Assembly (NCBI GenBank): GCA_032718475.1
Contig: JAUCBJ010004992.1
Coordinates: 1-24,476 of the forward strand
From: Nemertoderma westbladi
Taxonomy: Eukaryota; Xenacoelomorpha; Nemertodermatida; Nemertodermatidae
Length of the DNA stretch: 24,476 nt
Direction: 5' to 3'
Shown: in pieces, positions 1 to 9,374 of the stretch
Layout of the letters: each line of letters opens with the position of its first letter
How positions within the stretch are numbered: the first letter of the stretch is position 1
The notes under the pieces: generated by a model
The model's input: the letters and a program-made list of their open reading frames with translations, nothing else
Databases searched by the model: none
What the model was told of the DNA's origin: nothing
Made by a program: the position numbers and the translations under genes

Positions 1-708
1 TATCCATATTCGTAGCCAAGGTCACCAACACAGATATAACAACTGTTTCTACGCCTACTTAATACAAGTTGAGATGCATAACATTCGTTGATATAGACTT
101 TTGTATTAAAACTTGCACACAAAGTCGTTCATGATATGTAAAAAGTTGCCTAATAAAATGTACATAATTTTTATAATTTTGCACTTGCCTGTAACCTAGT
201 TAGTAAGAGTCTATTTACACACACGTAAAGTAACACTTTACAGTGAGCTGATTAGAGTCGAGTGGTTTTTTTCACGAACGAGTGTAGTGAGTGCAAGTAA
301 AGATACGAGGATCAGAACACTAATGTATAATAAATACTTTACAAGTTTGTACTCATGTTGTTTCATTCCAAAAACCTTACAAAACGGTTACTGATTAAAA
401 AAAAACTACATGTGACATTTTTCTTTTTCAAAAAATGTGTAATATTTGTTGTGAAATTTTTCGAATTCTATTATAATACGAATTGAAAGAGCATTATGTG
501 AAAATATGTGCACCTAATTATATAAAAAATCATAAACCCAGGTAAAATATATTGGACAGTTTTTATATTTATGGTCTATCAACTTTGGGAATGCTCAATA
601 TTCAAATGGTCGGTTTATCAAATAAATAAGTAATATAAAACTACACCAAATTCCCACCACCTAACAAAACAATAACAAAAAAAAGATATAAACAATACAA
701 TTAAAAAA
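1..708. other. AT-rich intergenic DNA, no gene seen
   Basis: No reading frame of coding character was found on either strand. The stretch is AT-rich with several short A or T homopolymers. It ends at an A-run followed by G6 (about 704-715), which forms the boundary with the GC-rich retroelement remnant that follows. Confidence 0.6.
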
Positions 709-725
709 GGGGGGTGCACCGGGGA

Positions 726-1259
726 TTAATATCGGTCTGCGAGGTCATTGCCCCGCAGACCCGCACCATCCCCAAAGCCCAGCGCCCTCCATGGTCGCCG
801 GCCACCACGCAGACAAAGGGAGTTTGAGCGGAGGAGCGCGAACTGCAGCCGCCTCCGAACTCCCCCGAGAACGCAGGCTAGGCCGCGTTCCCGCATCCCC
901 TGCCGCCGAGCCACTAGGGCCTCAGCGAGGTGGCTGATGAAGATATCAGTCTCCTTCCACTTGCACTACACCCCATCGGTGGTTCCGACAAGGGGGGTGA
1001 AGGAGAACCTTCTATCTTCGCACACCGCGCTGTAGTGCACCTTCTTGGCTCGGACTCTCTGTTGGAGGACAGAGTCCAAGGGCCGGTGAGCGTATGAGGG
1101 GGCGTCAGCGTTTACGTTCGCAATATCGAAAGACAGCCACCCTCTGCCTCGGTCCAGACTCCCCTCGCCAGGAGATCCGCCCTAACTCCCCCCACCTCGC
1201 GGCCCCTTCTGTCCAGGTAACCGGACGCCAGGGTAACCTCGCGCTGGACGCATGCGCCC
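726..1259 (-). pseudogene. Broken C-terminal tail of a retroelement polyprotein
   Basis: This GC-rich block contrasts sharply with its AT-rich surroundings. Read on the minus strand it gives one continuous protein-like segment once a frame change near 1145-1180 and an in-frame TAG near 985 are allowed. In order it contains GGVRADLLARGVWTEAE, then WLSFDIANVNADAPSY, then SAVCEDRRFSFTPLV, and finally RRRLQFALLRSNSLCLRGG followed by WR and GDGAGL, ending at TAA 726-728. This pattern (RADLL.RG.W, D...VNADAPSY, C...R.F.PLV, VR.RL..A..R...LCLRG, DGAGL) resembles the conserved C-terminal tail I recall from many reverse-transcriptase-like proteins predicted in corals and other marine invertebrates. 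The family assignment is from memory. No reverse transcriptase domain remains here, so it is a 5'-truncated, inactive copy. Its 3' side runs into C6T6 on the minus strand. Confidence 0.6.
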
Positions 1260-1290
1260 CCAATCAACTCGTTCTATCAACTCGTCAAAA

Positions 1291-2280
1291 TTAAATATTA
1301 GCTGAGTCAAGTAATGTTGAAATTTTGATATAAATTCAGTATTTCAATGTTTTGCAGTCACGGTTTTCAATAATTACCCGTTTATTGTAATTTCTTTGCA
1401 ACAACACCTCGTTGTGGTCACAACAGAAACATAAATAATTATCATTATCATATTCCACCCTCCATGACGTGAATATTCATAGTCAATGCAAATTTAAATA
1501 TCATAAACCTTGTTTTACAAAGATTCAAATTATTAAATATATTTGAATTTTTCTGAAATTTTGTATTTGAATACCGTAGCATTACTTATGGCATGTCGCG
1601 TAAGAGAATGAATGTAAAATAAAAAATTGAAATCGGTGAGAATACCTGAATTTGAAATTATTGCATAGTGCTGAATTGCAACCGGTCCAAAATGGAATTA
1701 GGCCCCATTTTAAAACGTTTGTAAGCGCCAATTAAAGGTTTCTGATATTAGTGATTATCTCCAAAAAATAAACATTCAAAAAAATCTATCTCTGTTTCAA
1801 TTTCGTGAGATACATACGATTGTTAGATTAATAAAGAGAGTGTCAAAGACCATGGTGCAATGGTGCATATGAGTGTAGGAGAGTATATTCATTTTAATTC
1901 TGGCATGGTACTACAGTATGTGAATTTATATTAAAGTTTATTAGGTTGTCTTTTTAGACATTTTTTAGATCTTGGCTGAATTCTTCTTTCTGGATCTTCG
2001 AGGTCGCTGATCACGATAGAACTTGTGAAAAATATATATTTTGTATATATTATATTATTTAATATAATATATTATATTATTATTATGGAAGTGTAAACAT
2101 CAAATTTGCAAATTTTCAAATCATCGATTTGTGCTACTTGTATTTTTATATTATTAACAAATTAAAAAGTATAATAATGAATCAGAAATAGGTTAATCGA
2201 CACGGAAATCAATTTCATTTTTACAAAAACCTATAACCTTGGCTAAAAGTTTGGTTTTTAGGCTCAAAACCAAAAAACAG
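1291..2280. other. AT-rich intergenic DNA with a TA-rich tract
   Basis: No gene was seen. The main landmark is a nearly pure TA/TTA tract at about 2027-2085, which is self-complementary and microsatellite-like. A fragment near 1787-1805 (CTATCTCTGTTTCAA) matches the right arm of the palindromic element at 9255-9269 and may be a relic of it. Confidence 0.5.
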
Positions 2281-2336
2281 ATTTGAAACCAGAGGTAGTT
2301 TCACCTCCATTATCCTTTGTGGATGAGCCAGAATTG
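2281..2336 (-). repeat. Dispersed module shared with the palindromic element
   Basis: On the minus strand this stretch reads AATTCTGGCTCATCC, then about 12 unrelated bases, then GAGGTGAAACTACCTCTG and TTTCAAAT. The plus strand at 9218-9270, inside the right arm of the palindromic element, has the same two blocks in the same order and spacing: the first is identical and the second differs by about two positions. It lies about 55 bp past the stop of the decayed retrotransposon. It is therefore either part of that element's 3' untranslated region or a fragment of the palindromic family lying next to it. Confidence 0.7.
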
Positions 2337-2391
2337 ATACTACTACTACTAGCATCGGCATGCTGCATTGCAGCTGCTTTTTTATGAATGC

Positions 2392-3900
2392 TGTGCTGGC
2401 TTGTCGACAAAATTGCACCGCCACAACTCCCTATGACCCATGACATTTGCTAGATCATCCGCATCTTCAAGGCCAGTGTCCTTTAAGATGCGTCTCAAGA
2501 AAGTCAAGAAAGCTGGTCCTCACGGCGAAAGCAATGTCCTGCAAAGCGGAGGCGATTTTGTTCTAGTGTCAAGCTTGGGGGAACCAATGAGACACCTCCA
2601 ATGTTATATAGTGTCTGGTTGGAGATGTGTGCATTGTACTTGACACAATGAACCCGACGTAGCATTCTTGTGAATGTGCCATCCAGAGATTTGGTGTCCT
2701 CAGCAGTTAGAGCCCAGCATGGACTCCCATAGAGGAGTACTGGAACTACTGCTGCTCTAAATAATCGGACCTTAAGTTTCCGATTAATTCTCGGTGACTT
2801 CCAAATCCTGGAAAGCCTATTCAAGGCTGCCCATGCCTTTCCCTTACGTATTCGAAGGTCCTCACCTGACTTCCGGATCCATGATCCCAGGTAACAGAAG
2901 TCGTCCACATGCTCAAACATACCATCCTTTGAGCTTATGCTCATCCGATCAGAGACTTGCTTAGAACTTTCAAAGTTAACTGTCAAAATGTTGGTTTTTC
3001 TGGAGTTAATAAAAAGACCAACACTAGAAGCAGCATGTTCTAATGAGCTGAGGAGCCGTTGGGCTCCCTCTAGTGATTCTGAGAGTACTCCTAAGTCATC
3101 AGCAAAGTCTAGATCACTAAGGTACTTGGCAGGATTTCCTCGACTTCTGGAGCCAGTAGGTGGAGTTATCATCACCCCATCATCATTATGATGATCTAAG
3201 GACATGCGTAGAACATAGTCAACCACAATTATAAACAAGAATGGTGCAAGTGTGTCTCCCTGGAGGACGCCCCATAACACTTCAAATGGTTCTGTGTCAC
3301 CATCAACAGTAGACACAAATGTTGTCGAACCATCGTATACTGATCTGATTGCTGCAATAATTTCATCAGGAATCCCATATAATGAAAGTATGCTGAACAT
3401 ACGTGAGCGGGAGACTGAATCAAAGGCCTTGAAGAAGTCAACAAAGATAACAGCCAGATGCCTGTCTTTCTTTTTTGATAACTCTTCAATTATCCTTCTA
3501 AGTGCCAAAATGGGCTCCAGGGTCCCACGACCTTTACGGAACCCATTCTGATTTCCACGGAGCAGTCTCTCAATGGGATCCCTGGTGCGATTTAATAGAA
3601 TTCTATTGTATAGCTTTGCAGCAATCGAGATCAATGAGATTCCCCGAAAAGAACCATAGAGTGTTGGGTTGCCCTTCTTGGGAACTGGCACCAACTTATT
3701 TGTTTTCATTTCTTGTGGGACTCTTGTTGTTCGGTACATGTCTACTATATGATGGGATAGATGAGCCTTAAACACTCAGGTATTTTAAAGACCTCAGGGG
3801 AAAACCATCTACTCCACTAGCACTATTGGTCTTAATGCTCTTTGCAGCAGCCTTCACTTCTGCAAAGGAGATATCACCAATGGGAATCTGGGAGTATTGG
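2392..3900 (-). mobile_element. 5'-truncated, frameshifted non-LTR (LINE) retrotransposon
   Basis: The element is read on the minus strand as three frame-shifted blocks of one protein. The first (about 3784-3900) contains IGDISFAEVKAAAKSIK and ASGVDGFPPEVFK, the typical run-in to a LINE reverse transcriptase. A one-base shift near 3776-3790 leads into the main frame (2504-3775). A second shift near 2505-2520 leads into AFLTFLRRILKDTGLED and MGHRELWR, which end at TAA 2392-2394. The upstream endonuclease and first reading frame are absent, so the copy is 5'-truncated as is usual for LINEs. No clear poly(A) tail or target duplication is visible. Just beyond the stop on the minus strand is a short TAG-type triplet run (plus-strand ACT repeats at about 2340-2351). 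The exact clade (RTE-, Nimb- or I-like) cannot be settled by eye. Confidence 0.85.
2504..3775 (-). pseudogene. Reverse transcriptase core of the decayed LINE
   Basis: The 423-residue open frame begins at a GTG directly after an in-frame stop, so it is not a natural start; the true protein continues upstream in another frame. Visible reverse transcriptase motifs are RGISLISIAAKLYNRIL (residues about 44-60), the first catalytic aspartate block FVDFFKAFD (111-119), QGDTLAPFLF (172-181) and the FADD catalytic box (224-227). A thumb-like region follows with FCYLGSWI and VVPVLLYGSPCWALT. The catalytic aspartates are intact, but the flanking frameshifts make the copy non-functional as it stands. In an active element this enzyme would copy element RNA into DNA at a nicked target. 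Confidence 0.85.
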
Positions 3901-3943
3901 GGTAATTATTGAGTAATTGGGGGCCAGATTGATTGATATTATT

Positions 3944-3948
3944 AATTA

Positions 3949-3979
<31 letters not shown>

Positions 3980-4029
3980 TCCGTGGTCACTAAATTACGA
4001 CAAAATATTACAGGTTCCAGGACATGGTG
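3944..4029 (+). mobile_element. End fragment of the TA-flanked palindromic element family
   Basis: The order is AATTAG, a run of 29 G (3951-3979), then GTCACTAAATTACGA, a short diverged part, and AGGACATGGTG followed by TA at 4030-4031. The right end of the complete element at 9301-9372 has the same order: AATTAG, a G run, GTCACTGAATTACGA, then GGGACATGGTG followed by TA. It is a solo end; no matching left arm was found. It lies directly upstream (on the minus strand) of the truncated LINE. Confidence 0.7.
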
Positions 4030-4392
4030 TAACTTATGGATGCTATTAGATTAACCAATTAATTCTACAGGTTTTCGGTAAACAATCAATTAAAGTGCCT
4101 TTGTCTCAATGATAAATACATTATTTATGTTCCTACTCGATGAAGTTCAGCAATTTTTTTTTAATTAAGAATATTTAATATTAATACATGCGCTCAAATT
4201 GGTGGGACATTACCTGGAGGAACACATTTTATATTTTCCAGCATACATGACACAAGTTTTACTTTACATTAGTTCGTTACAATTACATATCAAACGAATA
4301 TTTGCGAACAAAGTAGAGAAAGATCTTCTAATAACGATTAAACGTGTTGGTTGATATGTTGATATAATTAATACGCGCCTTCACTATTTAAT

Positions 4393-4438
4393 TACGAACT
4401 GTTTCTCATAGTAATATTCTGTGACAAAACAGTTCGTA
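4393..4438. repeat. Perfect 12-bp inverted repeat
   Basis: TACGAACTGTTT (4393-4404) is followed 22 bases later by its exact reverse complement AAACAGTTCGTA (4427-4438). The arms could form a hairpin. It ends 13 bases before the C19 tract. Function is unknown. Confidence 0.6.
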
Positions 4439-5223
4439 CGGTCTCTGTCTGCCCCCCCCCCCCCCCCCCCTTTTTTTCAAATTGCAATGAACTGCTACCA
4501 AATGAAGAGAGTTTACACTATATCTTAATGTTGGCCTGGCCGGCATCTGAGTTATTTTGCTACAAGTACAAAAAACCGTAGCCCATAACTTCCAGGATTT
4601 ATAAAAATTCAGAGGCTTTCATTTGGAGTCGCAAATCAATATAACTCTAATTAGGTATATTTTTACAGTGTAGGCCTTCCCACTACTAAATTTGAGAATA
4701 TTAATTACACGTTATGTACAGTAGAAACAAACGAAGTGCTTTAACCGCTCAGTTAAATTATTAATATTCTAAAATATTGTAGAAAAACATTAGAATATAA
4801 TTATATCGATTTACGTCTCAAAATGTAGGGCCTACTACAGCCCTCCCTGCCAAAAAAAACGATGAAAAAAAGGAAAAAAGAAAACTCTGGGAGGCCTGTA
4901 CTACATCTTAGATTAGAATATTATAATATTTACTGTAATTTTTGGTGAAATTTAAAACGCTTTTAGATTCGGAATCTGCAGATGAAGGTGGTTTTAATAA
5001 TATCTAGACTATATTCTAAATACTATTATCATGTCACATTATTATCATACCACATCCCATAGCTTGAAATTTGAAAAATATTAGGGGGTGGGGGGGGGGG
5101 TGGTGGAGGCTCCGATCTTGGAGAAGAGGATGTAAGGGGCAGATATAATAAACACTATGTCTAATAGACTTATAAACTGGAAGAAAAATCATAATGTAAT
5201 TTGTACAAAAATATATTAGCATT

Positions 5224-5229
5224 TTTATT
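5224..5229 (-). terminator. Candidate poly(A) signal of ASTE1
   Basis: TTTATT on the plus strand is AATAAA on the minus strand, about 108 bases past the ASTE1 stop codon. It is the first canonical hexamer in that direction that I saw. Confidence 0.45.
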
Positions 5230-5336
5230 AGTTAAAAAACTAGAGGAACTCTCGCATTTGTTAGTAGGTTAATGGTAATGCATTGAAGAGCGCCGGTGCC
5301 TTTGTTGTTATTTTGTTCCAGATTACAATAGGTTAA

Positions 5337-7679
5337 TTAATTCAAAACCTTCCCATCGCGTTTCTCTGGAAAATCTTGGGGAATAATAACAGGACGTGGC
5401 AACGATCTGTGTTGTCCAGGCAACAATAAACCAATTATCTTATCGAATAAACGCGATGCGTCTGGGGAAAACACAAGGTAGGTCCTGGCCGCGAGCACAG
5501 GGTCTCTTTTGGTGACCAACTCTCGGTGTATGCTGAATATAAAGCGACCGTTGTAGACCGTGTCGATAATGGGGTCGTCGAAGGGATGCAACAGAACCGA
5601 ATTTAGCAGCATAGAGTCGCGAACGCACCACTGCCATTGAGCCAGACAATGGAGTAAGTGTACGTCAGCTTGAAGTTTAGGACGACTGCTGAACAACATC
5701 TTAAGGTGTTCGCTGTTTGTATCTTGTATGTTCGATTTGTTGGTTCCCTCGTCTTGGTTATCGATAGACTCTGATGTCTCATCGATATTCGAGTCGCGTT
5801 TCGGAATATCTGTTGATCCCCAGACGAGGTTAACGAGAACTGAAGCAAGTGTCGCGCGGGTTACTTGTGGGTCGCTGTGAGCGATCCAATGCTTTACAGA
5901 TAGAATAACCAGACGTAGAGCCTCGGGAATGGACTGAATGTCTGCGCGATGCAACCCGAAACAAGATAGAAGGATTTCTCGTCTCATTGACACCGAAATG
6001 TTAGAGATTTTCTCAATCGGAGGAAGTTTATTACGGAGAGGAGAGAAGATGAGAGGAATTACATGAGTCTTAGTTAGATTATGTCTCTTTCTTTGGGTTT
6101 CTGTGATCCAAACTGATGGCAGTTCTTGGCTCTGGGATAAGTAATCGGTTTGCGACGATTCCTCTGACGCATCAGGAACAGCAAAAGAGTTTTCAGAATT
6201 ATTTAAATCCTTTTGCGAATCTCCTTGTATGGAATTAGTGAGTTTTCTCTCTGATTCAATTGATTCTCCCTGAGAAAGTAAGCCATCATTTGGCTCTTTC
6301 TTATTCTCAGATTCGACATTCAAGTCATCGTCATCATTTAAATAATTATCACTGTCTGGTTCTTCATTATTTGTTTGCTTATCTTGGGAATTTAAGTTCC
6401 GTTCATCTTCAGTCTCCATTGCGGTATGCTGCTGAAGATCGATGACATTGTCGTTGTCGGTCGTTTTTACTTCATTTTTAACATTGGCTTGTATAGAAAT
6501 AGGTTTTGTCTCACCCAAAAGACCACCAAATAATATTCCATAAACGAATTTACGGAGAATCTTAGAGCTCAAAGCAGCATCTGATTCATCTGAGTTCTGC
6601 ATAACAATTGTAATGTCCGTTGCTCTAAAACAAATGGAAGAGAGGACAAAGGAGTTAATAGTACGACCCATAACTCCTTGAATTAACCAATCAGGTATTG
6701 CGTTACCATAGATACGACCTGCTTCTGTATCAACAATGGGATTAAGCCGGTTTATGAAAAACCGACACACGCTGTTAGTTTCCGATGAAGCGACTGAGTA
6801 ATTATTTAGCGAAATATTTACTAAATCTTCGATTGACTTGTAGGTGTCTCGTTTGAAAACCTCTTTAAAAGCTACCAGACCATCTTTTAAATTATCGAAC
6901 TTTTTGACAAAGTTTATAACTTTTTTCACCTTATTAGAGGAATTAGTTTTAAGTCTTTGATGAATTGGAGCCAGTTGGTGCGATGCAATATAATCGTTGC
7001 CTAGAATAGTTGCGACCAGAGGAAGCAGCGTTGGTCTGATGCGAAATAACGCACAAAATCGATCGACAGTGTACAGTAGAGTTGGTATGAAGTTGTAACT
7101 ATTATGTGAGACACTCCCCCTTGAAGTCCGACAAACATTCTCCCATTCCAACCACTTGGGATTTATGAAACCGCCTTTTAATTCCATCATAGCAAAATCA
7201 GAATCAGAAGTTAAAACCGGACAGCTCAATGAGTTTGCCATGATGGCGAGATCTTGATCTGCTTCGAATTCGCTGACAGCCATATGGATCCCCCTGTCTC
7301 TAAGCGCCTGTTGCATAACCTCGAGACTTAGCAATGGCAGGAGACTCGTCTTGTGTTTCGGTTCTCTTGTTGCCGATGGTAGATCTTTGATTTTATCTAA
7401 AGCTCGTCTTTTCAACGTCTCGAGTTTACTACCATCGGGCGAGTTTAAACCATCGAATACGAAGTATGGCATTATGTTACAGGTTTCCAAAGCATCCAGG
7501 AACCTGTCGGCGATTATACGGAATGCATGGTATTCACCGCCGAATATTCCTTCAACGTTTCCCCACAGGTGATACAAGAGGTTATAGCCGTCGATAACGA
7601 GGGCCACGTCATGGAGACGATGTACCGGAAACAGCGAAGGATTGCCTTCGATAAACGAAGTCAACCCGGGAATTCCCAT
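5337..7679 (-). CDS. ASTE1: Asteroid homolog 1 (ASTE1), FEN1/XPG-like nuclease family
   Basis: The 780-residue protein starts MGIPGLTSFIE, the signature of the XPG N-terminal domain, and aligns with animal ASTE1 from end to end. XPG-N spans about 1-95 and contains VIDGYNLLYHLW (D30) and FVFDGL (D76). An XPG-I-like region spans about 120-180, with FEADQDLA (E139, D141) and TSDSDF (D159, D161), followed by GNDY near 227. These acidic residues match the metal-binding positions of flap nucleases; whether the enzyme is active is not shown by sequence. A low-complexity acidic linker (about 400-520, rich in Asp, Glu, Asn, Ser) separates this from the conserved C-terminal half (CLAQWQWCVRDSMLLNSVLL, VYNGRFIFSIHREL). 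Human ASTE1 is about 680 residues, so the linker explains the extra length. Vertebrate ASTE1 has been linked to processing of DNA ends in repair-pathway choice. The start has a good context (A at -3, G at +4). The whole gene is one exon. Confidence 0.93.
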   Translation of the reverse strand: MGIPGLTSFIEGNPSLFPVHRLHDVALVIDGYNLLYHLWGNVEGIFGGEYHAFRIIADRFLDALETCNIMPYFVFDGLNSPDGSKLETLKRRALDKIKDLPSATREPKHKTSLLPLLSLEVMQQALRDRGIHMAVSEFEADQDLAIMANSLSCPVLTSDSDFAMMELKGGFINPKWLEWENVCRTSRGSVSHNSYNFIPTLLYTVDRFCALFRIRPTLLPLVATILGNDYIASHQLAPIHQRLKTNSSNKVKKVINFVKKFDNLKDGLVAFKEVFKRDTYKSIEDLVNISLNNYSVASSETNSVCRFFINRLNPIVDTEAGRIYGNAIPDWLIQGVMGRTINSFVLSSICFRATDITIVMQNSDESDAALSSKILRKFVYGILFGGLLGETKPISIQANVKNEVKTTDNDNVIDLQQHTAMETEDERNLNSQDKQTNNEEPDSDNYLNDDDDLNVESENKKEPNDGLLSQGESIESERKLTNSIQGDSQKDLNNSENSFAVPDASEESSQTDYLSQSQELPSVWITETQRKRHNLTKTHVIPLIFSPLRNKLPPIEKISNISVSMRREILLSCFGLHRADIQSIPEALRLVILSVKHWIAHSDPQVTRATLASVLVNLVWGSTDIPKRDSNIDETSESIDNQDEGTNKSNIQDTNSEHLKMLFSSRPKLQADVHLLHCLAQWQWCVRDSMLLNSVLLHPFDDPIIDTVYNGRFIFSIHRELVTKRDPVLAARTYLVFSPDASRLFDKIIGLLLPGQHRSLPRPVIIPQDFPEKRDGKVLN

Positions 7680-8512
7680 GATTAGATTAGGCCTATCTAT
7701 CGTCCATCATAAGCTTATTCCACAGAATTTGATACAGTAATACATAGATCAGCAAAATATTCCACTTACCGGTAGACAAACATATCAAATACAAATTGAA
7801 GGACGGGTACCGGTAGTTAGGTACACAGGCTATCCGTATGGACAATAATCCATGGCACCTACTGAATGAACTATGAAAGTGAAGGCTTTTAAATAATGAT
7901 ATGCTTGAAATTATTGATTGTACCGGTAGCGGTATGCTAATCTAAAGACAGGAGAACTACTAACAGAACTCGGTAGGCCTAGTAAAGGTGGAGGCCATGG
8001 AACGATTTTACAAGGTTGATTATAGCAGTTGCTTGGTTACAATATCAAATTAAATTATTTTGACAATTAATTACAGAAGCCGAAACGAACATGTCCTAAA
8101 CTAATAGGTTAAACTATTAACTAAATTAATTTAACGTCCTAAACTATTAATTAATCTATTTAAGACAACTTGGCAGGAACTTATTTATTTATTTGTGTGT
8201 AATTAATTTAGCACTGCCAAATAGCGCCTGGCGACTTATATTTCCTTACGTATAGACCTACTTTACTTAACTAGGTCAAGCGAGCTCGTAAGTAGAAGCT
8301 TGCATTATTCGACCGGGACCGGGTTTACATTATTCCGTGTTTAATGCCGAGTTTAATAATAAGGTTAAATTTATGCTCAAAGATTTACAATTACCCTATA
8401 GTCTTATATGTATTAAGAAAACATTTTATATTATAACAAATAGGCATGATAAGATAGTGCCATACTATTATCAGATTCATAATAATTTACAATGACAAAT
8501 AAGATACTAACA
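7680..8512. other. Intergenic DNA upstream of ASTE1
   Basis: This holds the presumed ASTE1 promoter on the minus strand, with no TATA box I could place. ACCGGTA or TACCGGTA occurs at 7768-7774, 7808-7815 and 7921-7928. TAGGCCTA or close variants occur at about 7688 and 7975. No coding frame was seen. Confidence 0.45.
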
Positions 8513-8514
8513 TA

Positions 8515-9372
8515 CACAATGTCCCAGAATATAGTGTCGTAATTCAGTGACACGCCCCCTCCTCCGTGGGTGAGCCAGAATTTTTATTTTTGCTTTCAAC
8601 CTTTAGCTACATGCGTTTAAAAAAAGTGTCTCCAGCGATATTACACCAGTTACCCCGCAGTTATTCTTCTACCTTTATAGCTGTTTGTCGGTACCAATGG
8701 AAAGCTGGCCCAGCAAGGATTTCAAATATGTAACACAATTTGAATTTCGTTGAAAAATAGCTAAGATATGGGCGTTCAAATGTTGCATGGTTTTGCACCT
8801 GCGCGAGGCTATTTTATTCTAATTAATAAATGCATCATAATCTGGAATATTTTGTTTATCCAAATACGTAGCTGGGCAACAACATATTACATATTGAATT
8901 ACATATTTAATCATACTATTACGTAGCTATTCATACATTTAAAAAATGTTTCAGAATATGGTTGATTTATTAATAGAATAAAATAGCCTCGCATCGTTGC
9001 AAAACCATGCAACATTTGAACGCCCATATCTCAGCTATTTTTTAACAAAATTCAAATTGTGTTACATATTTGGAATCCTTGCATGGCCAGCTTTCCATTG
9101 GTACCAACAAACAGCTACAGTATAAGGTAGAAGAATAACTGCGGTGTAACTGGTGAAATATTGCTGGAGACACTTTTTTTAAACGCTTGTAGCTAAAGAT
9201 TAAAAGCAAAAATAAAAATTCTGGCTCATCCAGTCAGTGGTCGGGAGGTGAAACTATCTCTGTTTCAAATTTCATGCAATCTCATTAAGATTTGTATACA
9301 AATTAGGGGGGGGGGGGGGGGGGGGGTGGGGGCGTGTCACTGAATTACGATACTATATTCTGGGACATGGTG
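8515..9372. mobile_element. Palindromic TA-flanked inverted-repeat element (MITE or foldback type)
   Basis: The 858-bp element begins CACAATGTCCCAGAATATAG and ends with the reverse complement CTATATTCTGGGACATGGTG. A TA dinucleotide lies on each side (8513-8514 and 9373-9374), as expected for Tc1/mariner-type target duplication. Nearly the whole length is an inverted repeat. The left arm (about 8515-8825) carries GAGCCAGAATTTTTATTTTTGC, then AAAGTGTCTCCAGC, AACTGCGG on the opposite strand, GGAAAGCTGG and TGCATGGTTTTGCA; the right arm (about 8958-9372) carries the reverse complements in mirrored order. A more diverged palindrome continues to a loop of about 60 bp. The right arm alone has an extra insert of about 70 bp and a G21-T-G5 tract (9306-9332). 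No reading frame for a transposase was found, so the element would depend on an enzyme supplied in trans. Confidence 0.88.
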
Positions 9373-9374
9373 TA

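Larger units (their letters stand above)
4030..5336. other. Intergenic DNA with homopolymers and a hairpin
   Basis: No gene was seen. It contains a C19T7 tract (4452-4477), a G5-T-G11 tract (5084-5100) that follows ATTAG like the other G runs, and a perfect 12-bp inverted repeat (4393-4404 and 4427-4438). The right end holds the 3' untranslated region of the ASTE1 gene on the minus strand. Confidence 0.5.

Noticed and set aside
5034-5222. 62-codon minus-strand frame near the G5-T-G11 tract
   Set aside because: The Pro/His stretch is simply the translation of the homopolymer and its flank.
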